Assembly (NCBI GenBank): GCA_016293435.1
Contig: JAEDEG010000019.1
Span: 1-34,213 of the forward strand
Direction: 5' to 3'
DNA length: 34,213 nt
DNA from: Clostridia bacterium
GTDB taxonomy: Bacteria > Bacillota > Clostridia > UMGS1810
The notes under the pieces were generated by a model. The model did no database searches, was not told the origin of the DNA, and saw nothing but the letters and a program-made list of their open reading frames with translations. The translations under genes and the position numbers were made by a program. Of the stretch, positions 1 to 8,291 are shown piece after piece; the stretch's first letter is position 1, and each line of letters starts with the position of its first letter.

Positions 1-980
1 ACCGAGAGGGCATTTTTGACCGCCCAAAAAACCGAATGATAAACCTTTTTGTCGTCGGAAAAACGCACCTCGGTTTTGGTGGGATGAACATTTACGTCTA
101 CAAAATTTCCGTTGACCTTAAGCATAAGCACGGCAACGGGATATTTGCCAATCATTACAGTATTTTGAAATGCCTCCGACAATGCCGCAGAAATAACCTT
201 ACTGCTTATATATCTGCCGTTTATGAAAAAAACCTGCTGCCTGCGGTCTTTGCGGGCAATATCTCCCGTGCCCACATATCCGGCAACCTCTATACCGTCC
301 TCCGAATAGACAACCTGTTGCATATGATTTATATAATCCTTGCCGTACACGGTTCGGATTGCGCCGAGAAGTCTGCCGTCACCGCCGGAATTTACGGTCA
401 TTTTGCCGTTTACAATAAGCTTTATTTTTATCTCAGGGTGGCTAAGTATCATTTTGTTGACTGTATCGGTAATATAGCCGGTTTCGGTTGCATCGTTTTT
501 GAGAAATTTCATTCGGGCAGGAGTGTTGAAAAAGAGGTCACGCACAATCAGAGTTGTGCCGTTGCTGCAGCCGGCATCGTCACTTTCAATTATTTCACCG
601 CCCTCAATCGACACACATCTGCCAAATCTGTTGTCTTTTGTTTTGGTAAAAATATCTACCCTTGCCACAGCGGCAATGCTGGCAAGTGCCTCACCGCGAA
701 AGCCGAGAGTATATATTGCACTTAGGTCTTCTTCGGTTTTTATCTTGCTGGTGGCATGCCGCAAAAACGCCGTCTCCACCTGGTCGGGCTCGATGCCGCA
801 GCCATCATCGGTAATGCGAATATAGCTCATGCCGCCTTTTTGAATTTCTACGGTTATGGCTGCAGCCCCTGCATCCACACTGTTTTCCATGAGCTCTTTT
901 ACCACAGAGGCGGGGCGTTCCACAACCTCGCCCGCAGCTATCATATTTGCAATTGTCCGCGGTAATACATTTATCTTCAT
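1..980 (-). CDS. mutL: DNA mismatch repair protein MutL, N-terminal part (cut by the left edge)
   Basis: MutL is the ATPase that links mismatch recognition by MutS to strand removal. The minus strand reads from an ATG at 980 without a stop to the window edge, about 326 codons. The GHKL ATPase motifs appear in the expected order: KELMENSVDAGA near residue 35, then DDGCGI, TLGFRGEAL, and GTTLIVRDLFFNTPARMKFL near residue 140-160. The second part of the ATPase/transducer domain follows, with the conserved NVHPTKTEVRF segment near the edge. The C-terminal dimerisation/endonuclease domain lies outside the window, so it cannot be said whether this MutL has the endonuclease motif. The start codon shares one base with the mutS stop (TAATG), so the two genes are translationally coupled. 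Confidence 0.96.
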   Translation of the reverse strand, partial: MKINVLPRTIANMIAAGEVVERPASVVKELMENSVDAGAAAITVEIQKGGMSYIRITDDGCGIEPDQVETAFLRHATSKIKTEEDLSAIYTLGFRGEALASIAAVARVDIFTKTKDNRFGRCVSIEGGEIIESDDAGCSNGTTLIVRDLFFNTPARMKFLKNDATETGYITDTVNKMILSHPEIKIKLIVNGKMTVNSGGDGRLLGAIRTVYGKDYINHMQQVVYSEDGIEVAGYVGTGDIARKDRRQQVFFINGRYISSKVISAALSEAFQNTVMIGKYPVAVLMLKVNGNFVDVNVHPTKTEVRFSDDKKVYHSVFWAVKNALS

Positions 981-3595
981 TACTGTTCACTGACCTTTTG
1001 CTGTAGTTTATACAGTTCGTTCATTGCTTCTATAGGCGTCAGTGTTGACACATCTATAGACATTATTTCTTCTCTGAGCTTATCGTCTCTGCACACGCAT
1101 GCACTATCCCACGAAAGCTGTGTGTCGACATTCGGCGCAGCGCCGGATGCGCCCTTGCCCGATTCTATATCTGCAAGCACTTTTTTGGCACGGTCGGTAA
1201 CCTCTTCGGGCAAACCTGCCAGCAAGGCAACCTGTATGCCGAAGCTGTCGTCGGTGCCGCCCTTTACAATTTTTCTAAGAAAGGTTATATCGTCGCCACG
1301 TTTTTTGACTGCAACCGAATAGTTGCATATGCCGTCTATGCGGTTTTCGAGAGCTGTGAGCTCGTGATAGTGAGTTGCAAAAAGAGTTTTGGCTCCCACG
1401 CATTTTTTGTCGGCTATATATTCTGCAACAGCCCAGGCAATGGAAAGACCGTCAAAGGTGGAGGTTCCTCTGCCTATTTCGTCTAAGATAACAAGGCTCC
1501 TGGGTGTTGCATTTTTGAGGATGTGAGCAACCTCGTTCATCTCGACCATAAAGGTGCTCTGACCCGAGGCGAGGTCATCGGAGGCACCCACACGGGTAAA
1601 CACCGCATCAACCACTCCGATGCTGCATTCTCTTGCGGGGACAAAGGAGCCGATTTGCGCCATAATCACAATTAGGGCAGTCTGCCGCATATATGTGGAT
1701 TTGCCCGCCATATTGGGGCCTGTTATTATCGAAAATCGGCTGCCGTCCGCATCGAGATAGGTGTCGTTTGGTACAAAAAGCGAATCCTTGAGGCTTGCTT
1801 CAACAACGGGATGACGTCCGTCTTTTATATTGATAATATTGCCGTTGTCAACCTTTGCTCTCACATAGTTACGGGCGGCGGCAACATTTGCCAGTGAGCA
1901 GAGCGCATCTGTAACAGAAATTAGCTTTGCCACTGTCTGAAGCGGACGAAGATTTGCCATTATGTCTTTTTTTACTGCCAAAAAGGTTTCATACTCTAAG
2001 GCGTTCACTCTTTCTTTTGCATTCAAAATGTTTGATTCTATTTCTTTGAGCTCCTGAGTTATAAAACGCTCACCGCCGACTAAGGTCTGCTTGCGTATAT
2101 ACTCGGGCGGTACCTTGTCGAGATTGGACTTTGAAACCTCTATATAATATCCGAATACACGGTTATATGCTACCTTAAGATTTTTGATGCCGGTTTTTTC
2201 TCTTTCCTGCGCTTCGAGGCTGGCTATATATGATGTGCCGTTTTTGAGCATATCGCGGATGCGGTCGAGCTCTTGGTCAAAGCCCTCGCGTATCATACCG
2301 CCCTCTTTAACGGTGATTGGCGGATCATCCACAAAGGCACATCTAATCAAAAGCCTGAGCTCTGCCATAGTGGAAAGCCCGGTATTTATATCGGTCAGAT
2401 AATCGGACTTGCACTGTGAAAGCGCTTCCTTAATCTGAGGGAGATTGTCGAGACTTTGGAGCAGTGATACAAAATCTCTTGCATTGCATGAGCCGTATAC
2501 CACTCTCGAAAGTATTCTTTCTATATCATATACCTTTTTGAGTGCTTCGGTAATATCTTCGCGCACTTCAATATTGTCCACAAGCTCGGCTACCGCCTCA
2601 CTTCTGAAATTGATTCTGTCGGGGCTTACGAGGGGACGGTCAAGCCACGATTTGAGCCGTCTTGCGCCCATGGCTGTTTTGGTGCGATCGAGAATGCCAA
2701 GCAGAGAGCCTCTTTTTTCTTTATCTCTCATGGTCTCGGTGAGTTCAAGGTTGCGAAATGAGTTCATGTCTATCTGCAAATGCTGACTGCTCTCCACAAA
2801 TTTAAAGGAGTTTATGTGAGTAAGGTCAACCTTTTGAGTTTCGTTTAGATAGGAAAGCAGTGCACCAAGTGCACAAAGGCAATAGTCTTTGCCATCCAAG
2901 CCAAGCTCCAAGAGCGTTTGCGGGGCAAAACGCCTGAGCACAAGCTCGCGTGCAGACTCAATTTCAAAACGGCTGTCCTCTATAACGCTGTCATAAAAAT
3001 GAAAACGCTTTTTGAAATCCATTATCTCCTTGCAGAAGCTCCAGCCGCTGTCGTTTGATATAACTTCTGAGGGCTTGAAGGCTGCCAAAAGATTGGTTAT
3101 TGAGCTGTCGGTAACATCACTATCACCCTCCGAGCCAAACACCTCGCCCGTTGTAACATCGGCAAAGGCTACACCGTAGCTTTTTTCGTCGATATATATG
3201 CAGGCAAGAAAGTTGTTGTCTTGAGATGCGCTCTCTGTTTGGGCTCCTGCTGTGCCGGGGGTTACAACTCTTATAACATCTCTTTTTACTATGCCTTTGG
3301 CATCCTTTGGATCCTCCACCTGCTCGCAAATTGCCACCTTATAGCCGTTTTTGATAAGACGGGCAATATAACCTTGAGCGCTGTGAAAGGGGACTCCGCA
3401 CATGGGAGCACGCTCCTCCATGCCGCAATCCTTGCCGGTGAGAGTGATTTCAAGCTCTCTTGAGGCTGTAATTGCATCTTCAAAAAACATCTCATAAAAA
3501 TCGCCGAGACGAAAAAACAATATACAATCCTGATATTCCTCTTTTATTTGCAGATATTGCTGCATCATAGGCGTCATAGCCTGTTTGTTTTTCAT
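980..3595 (-). CDS. mutS: DNA mismatch repair protein MutS
   Basis: MutS binds mispaired or looped DNA and recruits MutL. The protein is about 871 residues, normal for the MutS1 family. The N-terminal mismatch-recognition motif is present (GDFYEMFF, the Phe-x-Glu wedge near residues 33-35). Connector, lever and clamp regions follow, then the ABC-type ATPase with Walker A GPNMAGKST near residues 626-634 and Walker B/signature VILDEIGRGTST further on. Three nearby starts are possible: TTG 3616, ATG 3607 and ATG 3595. A GAGAGGA ribosome binding site sits at 3614-3608, which leaves only ATG 3595 at a usable distance (12 nt); it begins MKNKQAMTPMMQQY, matching typical MutS N-termini. The gene lies about 30 bp downstream of the YlbF-family gene and overlaps mutL by one base. 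Confidence 0.97.
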   Translation of the reverse strand: MKNKQAMTPMMQQYLQIKEEYQDCILFFRLGDFYEMFFEDAITASRELEITLTGKDCGMEERAPMCGVPFHSAQGYIARLIKNGYKVAICEQVEDPKDAKGIVKRDVIRVVTPGTAGAQTESASQDNNFLACIYIDEKSYGVAFADVTTGEVFGSEGDSDVTDSSITNLLAAFKPSEVISNDSGWSFCKEIMDFKKRFHFYDSVIEDSRFEIESARELVLRRFAPQTLLELGLDGKDYCLCALGALLSYLNETQKVDLTHINSFKFVESSQHLQIDMNSFRNLELTETMRDKEKRGSLLGILDRTKTAMGARRLKSWLDRPLVSPDRINFRSEAVAELVDNIEVREDITEALKKVYDIERILSRVVYGSCNARDFVSLLQSLDNLPQIKEALSQCKSDYLTDINTGLSTMAELRLLIRCAFVDDPPITVKEGGMIREGFDQELDRIRDMLKNGTSYIASLEAQEREKTGIKNLKVAYNRVFGYYIEVSKSNLDKVPPEYIRKQTLVGGERFITQELKEIESNILNAKERVNALEYETFLAVKKDIMANLRPLQTVAKLISVTDALCSLANVAAARNYVRAKVDNGNIINIKDGRHPVVEASLKDSLFVPNDTYLDADGSRFSIITGPNMAGKSTYMRQTALIVIMAQIGSFVPARECSIGVVDAVFTRVGASDDLASGQSTFMVEMNEVAHILKNATPRSLVILDEIGRGTSTFDGLSIAWAVAEYIADKKCVGAKTLFATHYHELTALENRIDGICNYSVAVKKRGDDITFLRKIVKGGTDDSFGIQVALLAGLPEEVTDRAKKVLADIESGKGASGAAPNVDTQLSWDSACVCRDDKLREEIMSIDVSTLTPIEAMNELYKLQQKVSEQ

Positions 3596-3622
3596 ATGTG
3601 TAGACATTCCTCTCAAACGTAT

Positions 3623-4012
3623 TTATCTGCATCCGCCACACGTTGAACAATTGCCGCCACAGCCGGAGCTGTCACCGCCTTTAACAAAATATCCTATTAT
3701 GGAATTAACCTGCTGTATCATACCCGAAAATGCTCTGTTGGCATCGAGATATGCCTTGATGTTTTTGTTTTCACAAATTTTTTCAAAGGCTTTTTGCGAT
3801 TTGGTGCGAATTTCTTCTAATTCTTCTTTGCCTATGTCGGGGTTGGATGCTCTTTTGGAGAGTTCGTCTTGGGTGTTTGAATATTCCATCATTAGAGCCG
3901 TTGCTTCCGAATCTGCAAGCTGCGCCTCCTCCGTTGCCTTAACTGCGGCAAATTCCTGACTGCTTGCAATGAGCATACCGAGCTCCTTTGCTTTTTGAAG
4001 TATTTCGTCCAT
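3623..4012 (-). CDS. YlbF/YmcA-family protein with Cys-rich tail (RicA-like by synteny)
   Basis: This 129-residue, mostly helical protein matches the YlbF/YmcA (Com_ylbF) family. In Bacillus subtilis the relatives YmcA, YlbF and YaaT form a complex that carries iron-sulphur clusters and directs RNase Y during mRNA processing, biofilm formation and competence. The body (residues 1-110) has the family's long amphipathic helices. The last 15 residues contain four cysteines in the pattern CGGNCSTCGGC, suited to binding a metal or Fe-S cluster. Its position between miaB and mutS matches ymcA in B. subtilis, which favours the RicA/YmcA branch over YlbF. It heads an operon with mutS and mutL and has its own promoter at 4091-4119. 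The RNase Y role is inferred from the family. Confidence 0.88.
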   Translation of the reverse strand: MDEILQKAKELGMLIASSQEFAAVKATEEAQLADSEATALMMEYSNTQDELSKRASNPDIGKEELEEIRTKSQKAFEKICENKNIKAYLDANRAFSGMIQQVNSIIGYFVKGGDSSGCGGNCSTCGGCR

Positions 4013-4332
4013 TTTTCTTCCTTTCCAAATTTATATTTACCAAATTTTCATTATTGTATTTTGAGCATAAAATCTCACTTTTATCATCTTATGATAACAT
4101 ATTTTCGGCAAAATGTAAATAGCTTTTTAAAGGTTTTTGGCCTTCTTTTGGGGAAAGAAGCAAAATAATTTTTTCACTTATGAGCACTTTTTTCTTTGTC
4201 CGCCGCTGTGCCCATCCTTGGTATGCCGCAAATATCATAAAAGGTACCGTCGCCGCGGTAACACGCCCATATTTTAAAAAAAACAAAAACCCCCAAATCA
4301 GCACAAAGTGTTAACTTGAGAGTTTTTATTCT
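4013..4332. other. Intergenic region between miaB and the YlbF-family gene
   Basis: This 320-base stretch holds the promoter of the YlbF-mutS-mutL operon at 4091-4119. A short inverted repeat (TTATCAT-CTT-ATGATAA, 4081-4097) overlaps its -10 box and start region. A 7-bp hairpin (CTTCTTT/AAAGAAG, about 4142-4160) lies between the miaB stop and that promoter. It is followed by T residues only on the plus strand, so it is a weak terminator candidate for miaB. A 71-codon minus-strand reading frame at 4089-4304 has no recognisable protein character and overlaps the promoter, so it is not called. Confidence 0.6.
4091..4119 (-). promoter_or_regulatory. SigA-type promoter of the YlbF-mutS-mutL operon
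   Basis: Read on the minus strand, -35 TTTACA (4119-4114) and -10 TATCAT (4096-4091) are separated by exactly 17 bases. Transcription would start near 4084, about 70 bases before the YlbF-family ATG. The half nearest the -10 box is almost identical to the miaB promoter at 5797-5825. Confidence 0.75.
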
Positions 4333-5763
4333 TTATTCTGTAGCTTCGCCAATAAGCGACCATGTTCTCACATCGGTAATTTTCACTCTTACAAGCTCTC
4401 CGATTAAAGAAGCATCACCCTTAAAATTGACAATCTTACCGCCATCCGTTCTGCCGGTGAGCACAGCAGAGTCGGTTTTGCTGTAGCCCTCTGTGAGCAC
4501 TGTGAGCTCCCTGTCTTTGAGAGCTGCATTTTTTTCGTAGGATATTTTGTCCTGAACCTCCAAAAGACGGTTGAAGCACTCTTTCTTTTGCTCATCGGTG
4601 AGCACATCCTCCATTTTGGCGGCCGGAGTACCGGGCCGGCGAGAATAGATAAACGAAAAGATAGTGTCGTATCTCACCTTTTTGAGCACGTCTATTGTAT
4701 CTTCAAATTCTTCCTTTGTTTCGCCCGGAAAGCCCACGATAATATCGGTGGTAAGAGTGATATCGGGCATTGCCGCCTTGACCTTGGCTATTTTTTCAAG
4801 ATATTCTTCCTTTGTGTAGCGGCGGTTCATTGACCGGAGCACGCGGTTGTTGCCCGCCTGAACCGGCAAGTGGAGCTGCTTGCACACCTTTTTGTTTGAA
4901 GCCATAACCTCAATAAGCTTGTCGGATATATCCTTGGGGTGGCTGGTCATAAAGCGGATTCGCTCAATGCCGTCGACCTTGCACACATCACTTAGCAAAT
5001 CGGCAAAATCATAGTCGCTCCCCTTATCCTTGCCATAGGAATTGACATTCTGACCAAGGAGGGTTATTTCTTTGCAGCCCTCAGAGGCAAGCGTTTTGAC
5101 CTCGGCAATTATAGCCTCTTTGTCACGGCTTCGCTCTCTGCCGCGGACATAGGGAACAATGCAATAGGAGCAAAAATTGTTGCATCCGTACATAACAGAG
5201 ACCCATGCACACGGCCCCTCACCGCGCCTTACGGGATAGTCTTCTGCAATGGCACCGTCGGTCTGCCTTACATCTATAACAGGCGTCCTGCTTTTTAGCA
5301 CCTCCATAAGAAGCGAGGGAAAATAGTATAGCGAATGGGTGCCGAAAACCAGATCAACGTGCTTATATTTGCGGCGAATTTCATCGGCGTTTGCCTTTTG
5401 CTGCATCATACAGCCGCACACACCGATAATGAGATCGGGATTTTTGCTTTTTCGATGCTTGAGCGCACCAAGATTGCCAAAAACCTTGAGCTCGGCATTT
5501 TCTCTCACGGCACAGGTGTTGTATATTATTATGTCGGCATCGTCTTTGCCGCTTGCCTCATCATAGCCCATTGAGACAAGCATACCCATCAGAATTTCCG
5601 AATCGCTGACATTTTGCTGACAGCCGTATGTCTCGACAAAGGCTTTTTTGCGCGCGTGCCCTTTTGAACAGCTTTGTTCATTTATTAATCTTATATCTGC
5701 AATTATCCTCTTTTGCTCAGCTATAACCTCGGGAGGAAGTGCAAATTTTTCTCTTCCAGACAT
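4333..5763 (-). CDS. miaB: tRNA-2-methylthio-N6-dimethylallyladenosine synthase MiaB
   Basis: MiaB is a radical-SAM methylthiotransferase that adds the 2-methylthio group to isopentenyl-adenosine at position 37 of tRNAs reading UNN codons. The 476-residue protein has the N-terminal UPF0004 domain with cluster-binding cysteines near residues 48, 84 and 118 (FVETYGCQQN, YNTCAVRENA, GVCGCMMQQ). The radical-SAM motif CNNFCSYC follows at residues 194-201, and a TRAM domain fills the last 65 residues. The length and the Gln-Gln after the first cysteine fit MiaB rather than MtaB or RimO. The ATG at 5763 is preceded by GAAAGGA. The gene has its own promoter about 35 bases upstream. Its position before ymcA-mutS-mutL matches ymcB in Bacillus. 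Confidence 0.96.
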   Translation of the reverse strand: MSGREKFALPPEVIAEQKRIIADIRLINEQSCSKGHARKKAFVETYGCQQNVSDSEILMGMLVSMGYDEASGKDDADIIIYNTCAVRENAELKVFGNLGALKHRKSKNPDLIIGVCGCMMQQKANADEIRRKYKHVDLVFGTHSLYYFPSLLMEVLKSRTPVIDVRQTDGAIAEDYPVRRGEGPCAWVSVMYGCNNFCSYCIVPYVRGRERSRDKEAIIAEVKTLASEGCKEITLLGQNVNSYGKDKGSDYDFADLLSDVCKVDGIERIRFMTSHPKDISDKLIEVMASNKKVCKQLHLPVQAGNNRVLRSMNRRYTKEEYLEKIAKVKAAMPDITLTTDIIVGFPGETKEEFEDTIDVLKKVRYDTIFSFIYSRRPGTPAAKMEDVLTDEQKKECFNRLLEVQDKISYEKNAALKDRELTVLTEGYSKTDSAVLTGRTDGGKIVNFKGDASLIGELVRVKITDVRTWSLIGEATE

Positions 5764-5796
5764 TGTATCATAATCCTTTCAGGTTTCGTCCGTATT

Positions 5797-5825
5797 ATGA
5801 TAACATATTTTTGGAATATTGTAAA
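5797..5825 (-). promoter_or_regulatory. SigA-type promoter of miaB
   Basis: On the minus strand, -35 TTTACA (5825-5820) and -10 TATCAT (5802-5797) are separated by 17 bases. The predicted start near 5790 leaves a leader of roughly 27 bases containing GAAAGGA before the miaB ATG. Confidence 0.8.
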
Positions 5826-5880
5826 CCGATTATGAAAAAATTGTTTCAAAAACATTTTGGTATTATGACCTATAGGGCTT

Positions 5881-5924
5881 ATATAATAATATCCGCGCCC
5901 ACAAGAGCGCGGATATTATTATAT
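5881..5924 (-). terminator. Intrinsic terminator at the end of the lyase/lectin cluster
   Basis: A perfect 18-bp inverted repeat (arms 5881-5898 and 5907-5924, 8-base loop) has a GC core of CCGCGC/GCGCGG and AT-rich flanks. It starts about 10 bases after the stop of the last gene in the cluster and separates it from miaB on the same strand. The U-rich tract lies inside the distal arm rather than after it. Confidence 0.8.
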
Positions 5925-5933
5925 CTCAAATTA

Positions 5934-8276
5934 TTATTCTATATAAGGAACTGCCTCACAGTATGGTGCGTTGTTTGTTTTCCAGAGATATGCAACAATT
6001 TCTTTTGAATTGTCAAAATCTATTTTTGCACTCAAAGGATATTCACCAATAGTCATATCCGTTACCTTGCACACGTCAACCGCTGTGAGCTTTTTGCCTG
6101 AGCCTGAATTGTCATATGCTGCAATAAGGAGCACAGCATTTGTATTTAAATTCATGGCACTTCTGTTATTGAAGGTCACATTTGCCGCAATTTTGCCGCT
6201 CTCTGAGGTTGTATCAAAAGTCACATCACTGATAACGGGAGGGTACACAACATCATAATATTTAACAATGTTGTTATCATCTGATGCAAATATCGCAACT
6301 GCACCGTCAGGAAGTGTTCCGGCTGTGATTTCTGCGCCAAATTCACCGTCTGCATAAGCATAAACCGATTTTGCTCCGGTGGCAGCCTTAAGCTGTTCAA
6401 CTGTTATTTCGTTTTGGACAACAAGGGTATCGTTTGCAGACGGAACAATATTTTCATCATTTGATGTAACCTCTAATGGTGTTTCATCATAGGAGCCCGA
6501 ATATACTTTGATATCATCAATATAAGACGTACCAAAGGCAGACTGCAGCTTGCCTGTGCAGTCGGTTAAAATACCTATGCTTGAATAGCAGTTACTTCCA
6601 CCCCATGCCGACTTTGTTATACCTGTATCTTCACCATTGATATATATTTTTGCGATATTCTGTACAGCGTCTACTTCTACGGCTATTTTAATCCATCTGT
6701 TGTCGGTCTTATCCGATTTCCATATGAATGGAGGCCAGCTATCATCATCTGCGTGTATTGTTACTGCATAGCTTGATACCGAAACCCATGTCCGACTGTT
6801 TATTCTGAAAGCAAGGTTTGCATAATCATCACTTACGGCATCGCGCAGAATTTTGGCTTCTACAACATATTTGTCTGCATCAACAGTACCCTTGTAGCCG
6901 GTGTTATGATAAGCTCCCAAAGCGCCTGCCCAACCTGTTCCATATTTATTTATAGACTGTGCTATTGTAATTTTGTCGGGAGTCTTTTTTTCAATTGGAC
7001 CATAATTAACGGTACTCGAATAACTACCGACTGCATAGTTATATTTAGATGTAGGCGTAGAGGAAGCAACACCGTAATCATAGCTGTTGTTAATGTAGGT
7101 TATGCGATCGGTAATCTTTCTGTACCAGTAGTGCCAGTAGCCGCCGGATTTTGTTTGTGCCTTAATAAAGCATCCCGGAGTAACCTGTGCATCGTCTGCC
7201 AAAGCAGCTCTGTTGGCATCTACAATTGAAATTCCACCTATACCTGTATTGTCACCTGCAATGTAGGAAAGATCTGCCTTTAATTCTGCAGCAGTCTGAG
7301 GGTTTTTGAGAGCAATGTGAATACCGTCGGTAATAAAGTTGTCGGACTTTGAGGTGATGGTATAATCACGCATCCAAGGCCAGCAAGGAGTGTTTGCACC
7401 CTCTTTGTATTTGCCGGAATAAATATTATCTATATATGTAACCTCCGAAAGAGCCTCTGAAGATCCGGAGAGTTTGACCGCTTTTGATTTAAAATCAGCT
7501 CTGTAAATACAATGAGGATTGTTGATTTCTGCCGCATCGTCCGGAGCATTGTTAATCTCTTTTTCGCCAATGAGAATACCGTCTACATATAGATATGCCA
7601 CAGCCTTTGAAGCCGGTATCTCTTCTGTGGCATCTGAAGTGTTGGTGCCGACCTTGATTCGGATATCAAAATGATACCATGTGTTTGTGTTGAAGTAGTA
7701 GTTGTTTTCAAGGGTTTTGCCAAAGAATCTGACTGCTCCGTTAGGGCTCAATCTAAGAATATCTGCATTGTTGGCAGAACCGGTGTATGAAAAGCTGTTT
7801 ACTTGATTCCATATATGTTTGGATGGATTGTAAAATTTTACCTCAAGATATCTTTCAACATTCATATCTCCAAATGCCCATTCCCAGTTAATGTCAATAT
7901 ATTCATCCCTGCCGGTACAACCGTATGAATTCAATTTGGCAATGGGACCTATATATGCATCAGCTGTTGAGCTTTGGATTCTGGTTGCCTTAACCGATAC
8001 GTCATCTGCGCTTTTTCCAAACAAGCCGGTCACAGGCTCATAATCTACTGCAGTGCCTGCACCGCCAACTCTAATACCGCCTTTAGGCTTTATGCCTTCG
8101 GTGCTGTCGACATTACCTGCATCGTTAAGAGCAGTGGTCGTGTTTTTCTTGTACCCGTCAAATGTGGCAAAAGCAAGATCATTTGCATAACTTTCCAATG
8201 CAGCCATACCGACTGTGGGCATCATTGAAGCAAGCATCAATGATGCAACCAATAGTGCTAAAACTCTTTTTTTCAT
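5934..8276 (-). CDS. Secreted protein with two concanavalin/LamG-like modules
   Basis: The 780-residue product starts with a clear signal peptide (residues 1-25, MKKRVLALLVASLML then GMA). Two beta-sandwich segments of the concanavalin/LamG type follow, at about 35-290 and 430-610, rich in Trp/Tyr and in phrases such as WYHFDIRI and YLYVDGILIGEKE. Each is followed by a similar short module beginning TAAELKA or TVEQLKA. The last 100 residues form an Ig-like domain ending in VAYLWKTNNAPYCEAV, a type often found behind lyases in clostridial surface proteins. No catalytic motif was recognised, so glycan binding is more likely than catalysis. It is the last gene of the cluster; an AAAGGAG site overlaps the stop of the preceding gene and precedes the ATG. 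Confidence 0.85.
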   Translation of the reverse strand: MKKRVLALLVASLMLASMMPTVGMAALESYANDLAFATFDGYKKNTTTALNDAGNVDSTEGIKPKGGIRVGGAGTAVDYEPVTGLFGKSADDVSVKATRIQSSTADAYIGPIAKLNSYGCTGRDEYIDINWEWAFGDMNVERYLEVKFYNPSKHIWNQVNSFSYTGSANNADILRLSPNGAVRFFGKTLENNYYFNTNTWYHFDIRIKVGTNTSDATEEIPASKAVAYLYVDGILIGEKEINNAPDDAAEINNPHCIYRADFKSKAVKLSGSSEALSEVTYIDNIYSGKYKEGANTPCWPWMRDYTITSKSDNFITDGIHIALKNPQTAAELKADLSYIAGDNTGIGGISIVDANRAALADDAQVTPGCFIKAQTKSGGYWHYWYRKITDRITYINNSYDYGVASSTPTSKYNYAVGSYSSTVNYGPIEKKTPDKITIAQSINKYGTGWAGALGAYHNTGYKGTVDADKYVVEAKILRDAVSDDYANLAFRINSRTWVSVSSYAVTIHADDDSWPPFIWKSDKTDNRWIKIAVEVDAVQNIAKIYINGEDTGITKSAWGGSNCYSSIGILTDCTGKLQSAFGTSYIDDIKVYSGSYDETPLEVTSNDENIVPSANDTLVVQNEITVEQLKAATGAKSVYAYADGEFGAEITAGTLPDGAVAIFASDDNNIVKYYDVVYPPVISDVTFDTTSESGKIAANVTFNNRSAMNLNTNAVLLIAAYDNSGSGKKLTAVDVCKVTDMTIGEYPLSAKIDFDNSKEIVAYLWKTNNAPYCEAVPYIE

Positions 8277-8291
8277 TTTTACATTTCTCCT

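Noticed and set aside
36..725. A 229-codon plus-strand frame opposite mutL
   Set aside because: It lies entirely antisense to well-conserved mutL codons and its Cys/His-rich composition is typical of a shadow frame.
3596..3616. TTG start for mutS
   Set aside because: The TTG lies inside the likely ribosome binding site; ATG 3595 fits the spacing and family N-terminus better.
4089..4304. A 71-codon minus-strand frame between miaB and the YlbF-family gene
   Set aside because: It has no family resemblance and no clear ribosome binding site, starts with a non-ATG codon, and overlaps a strong promoter.
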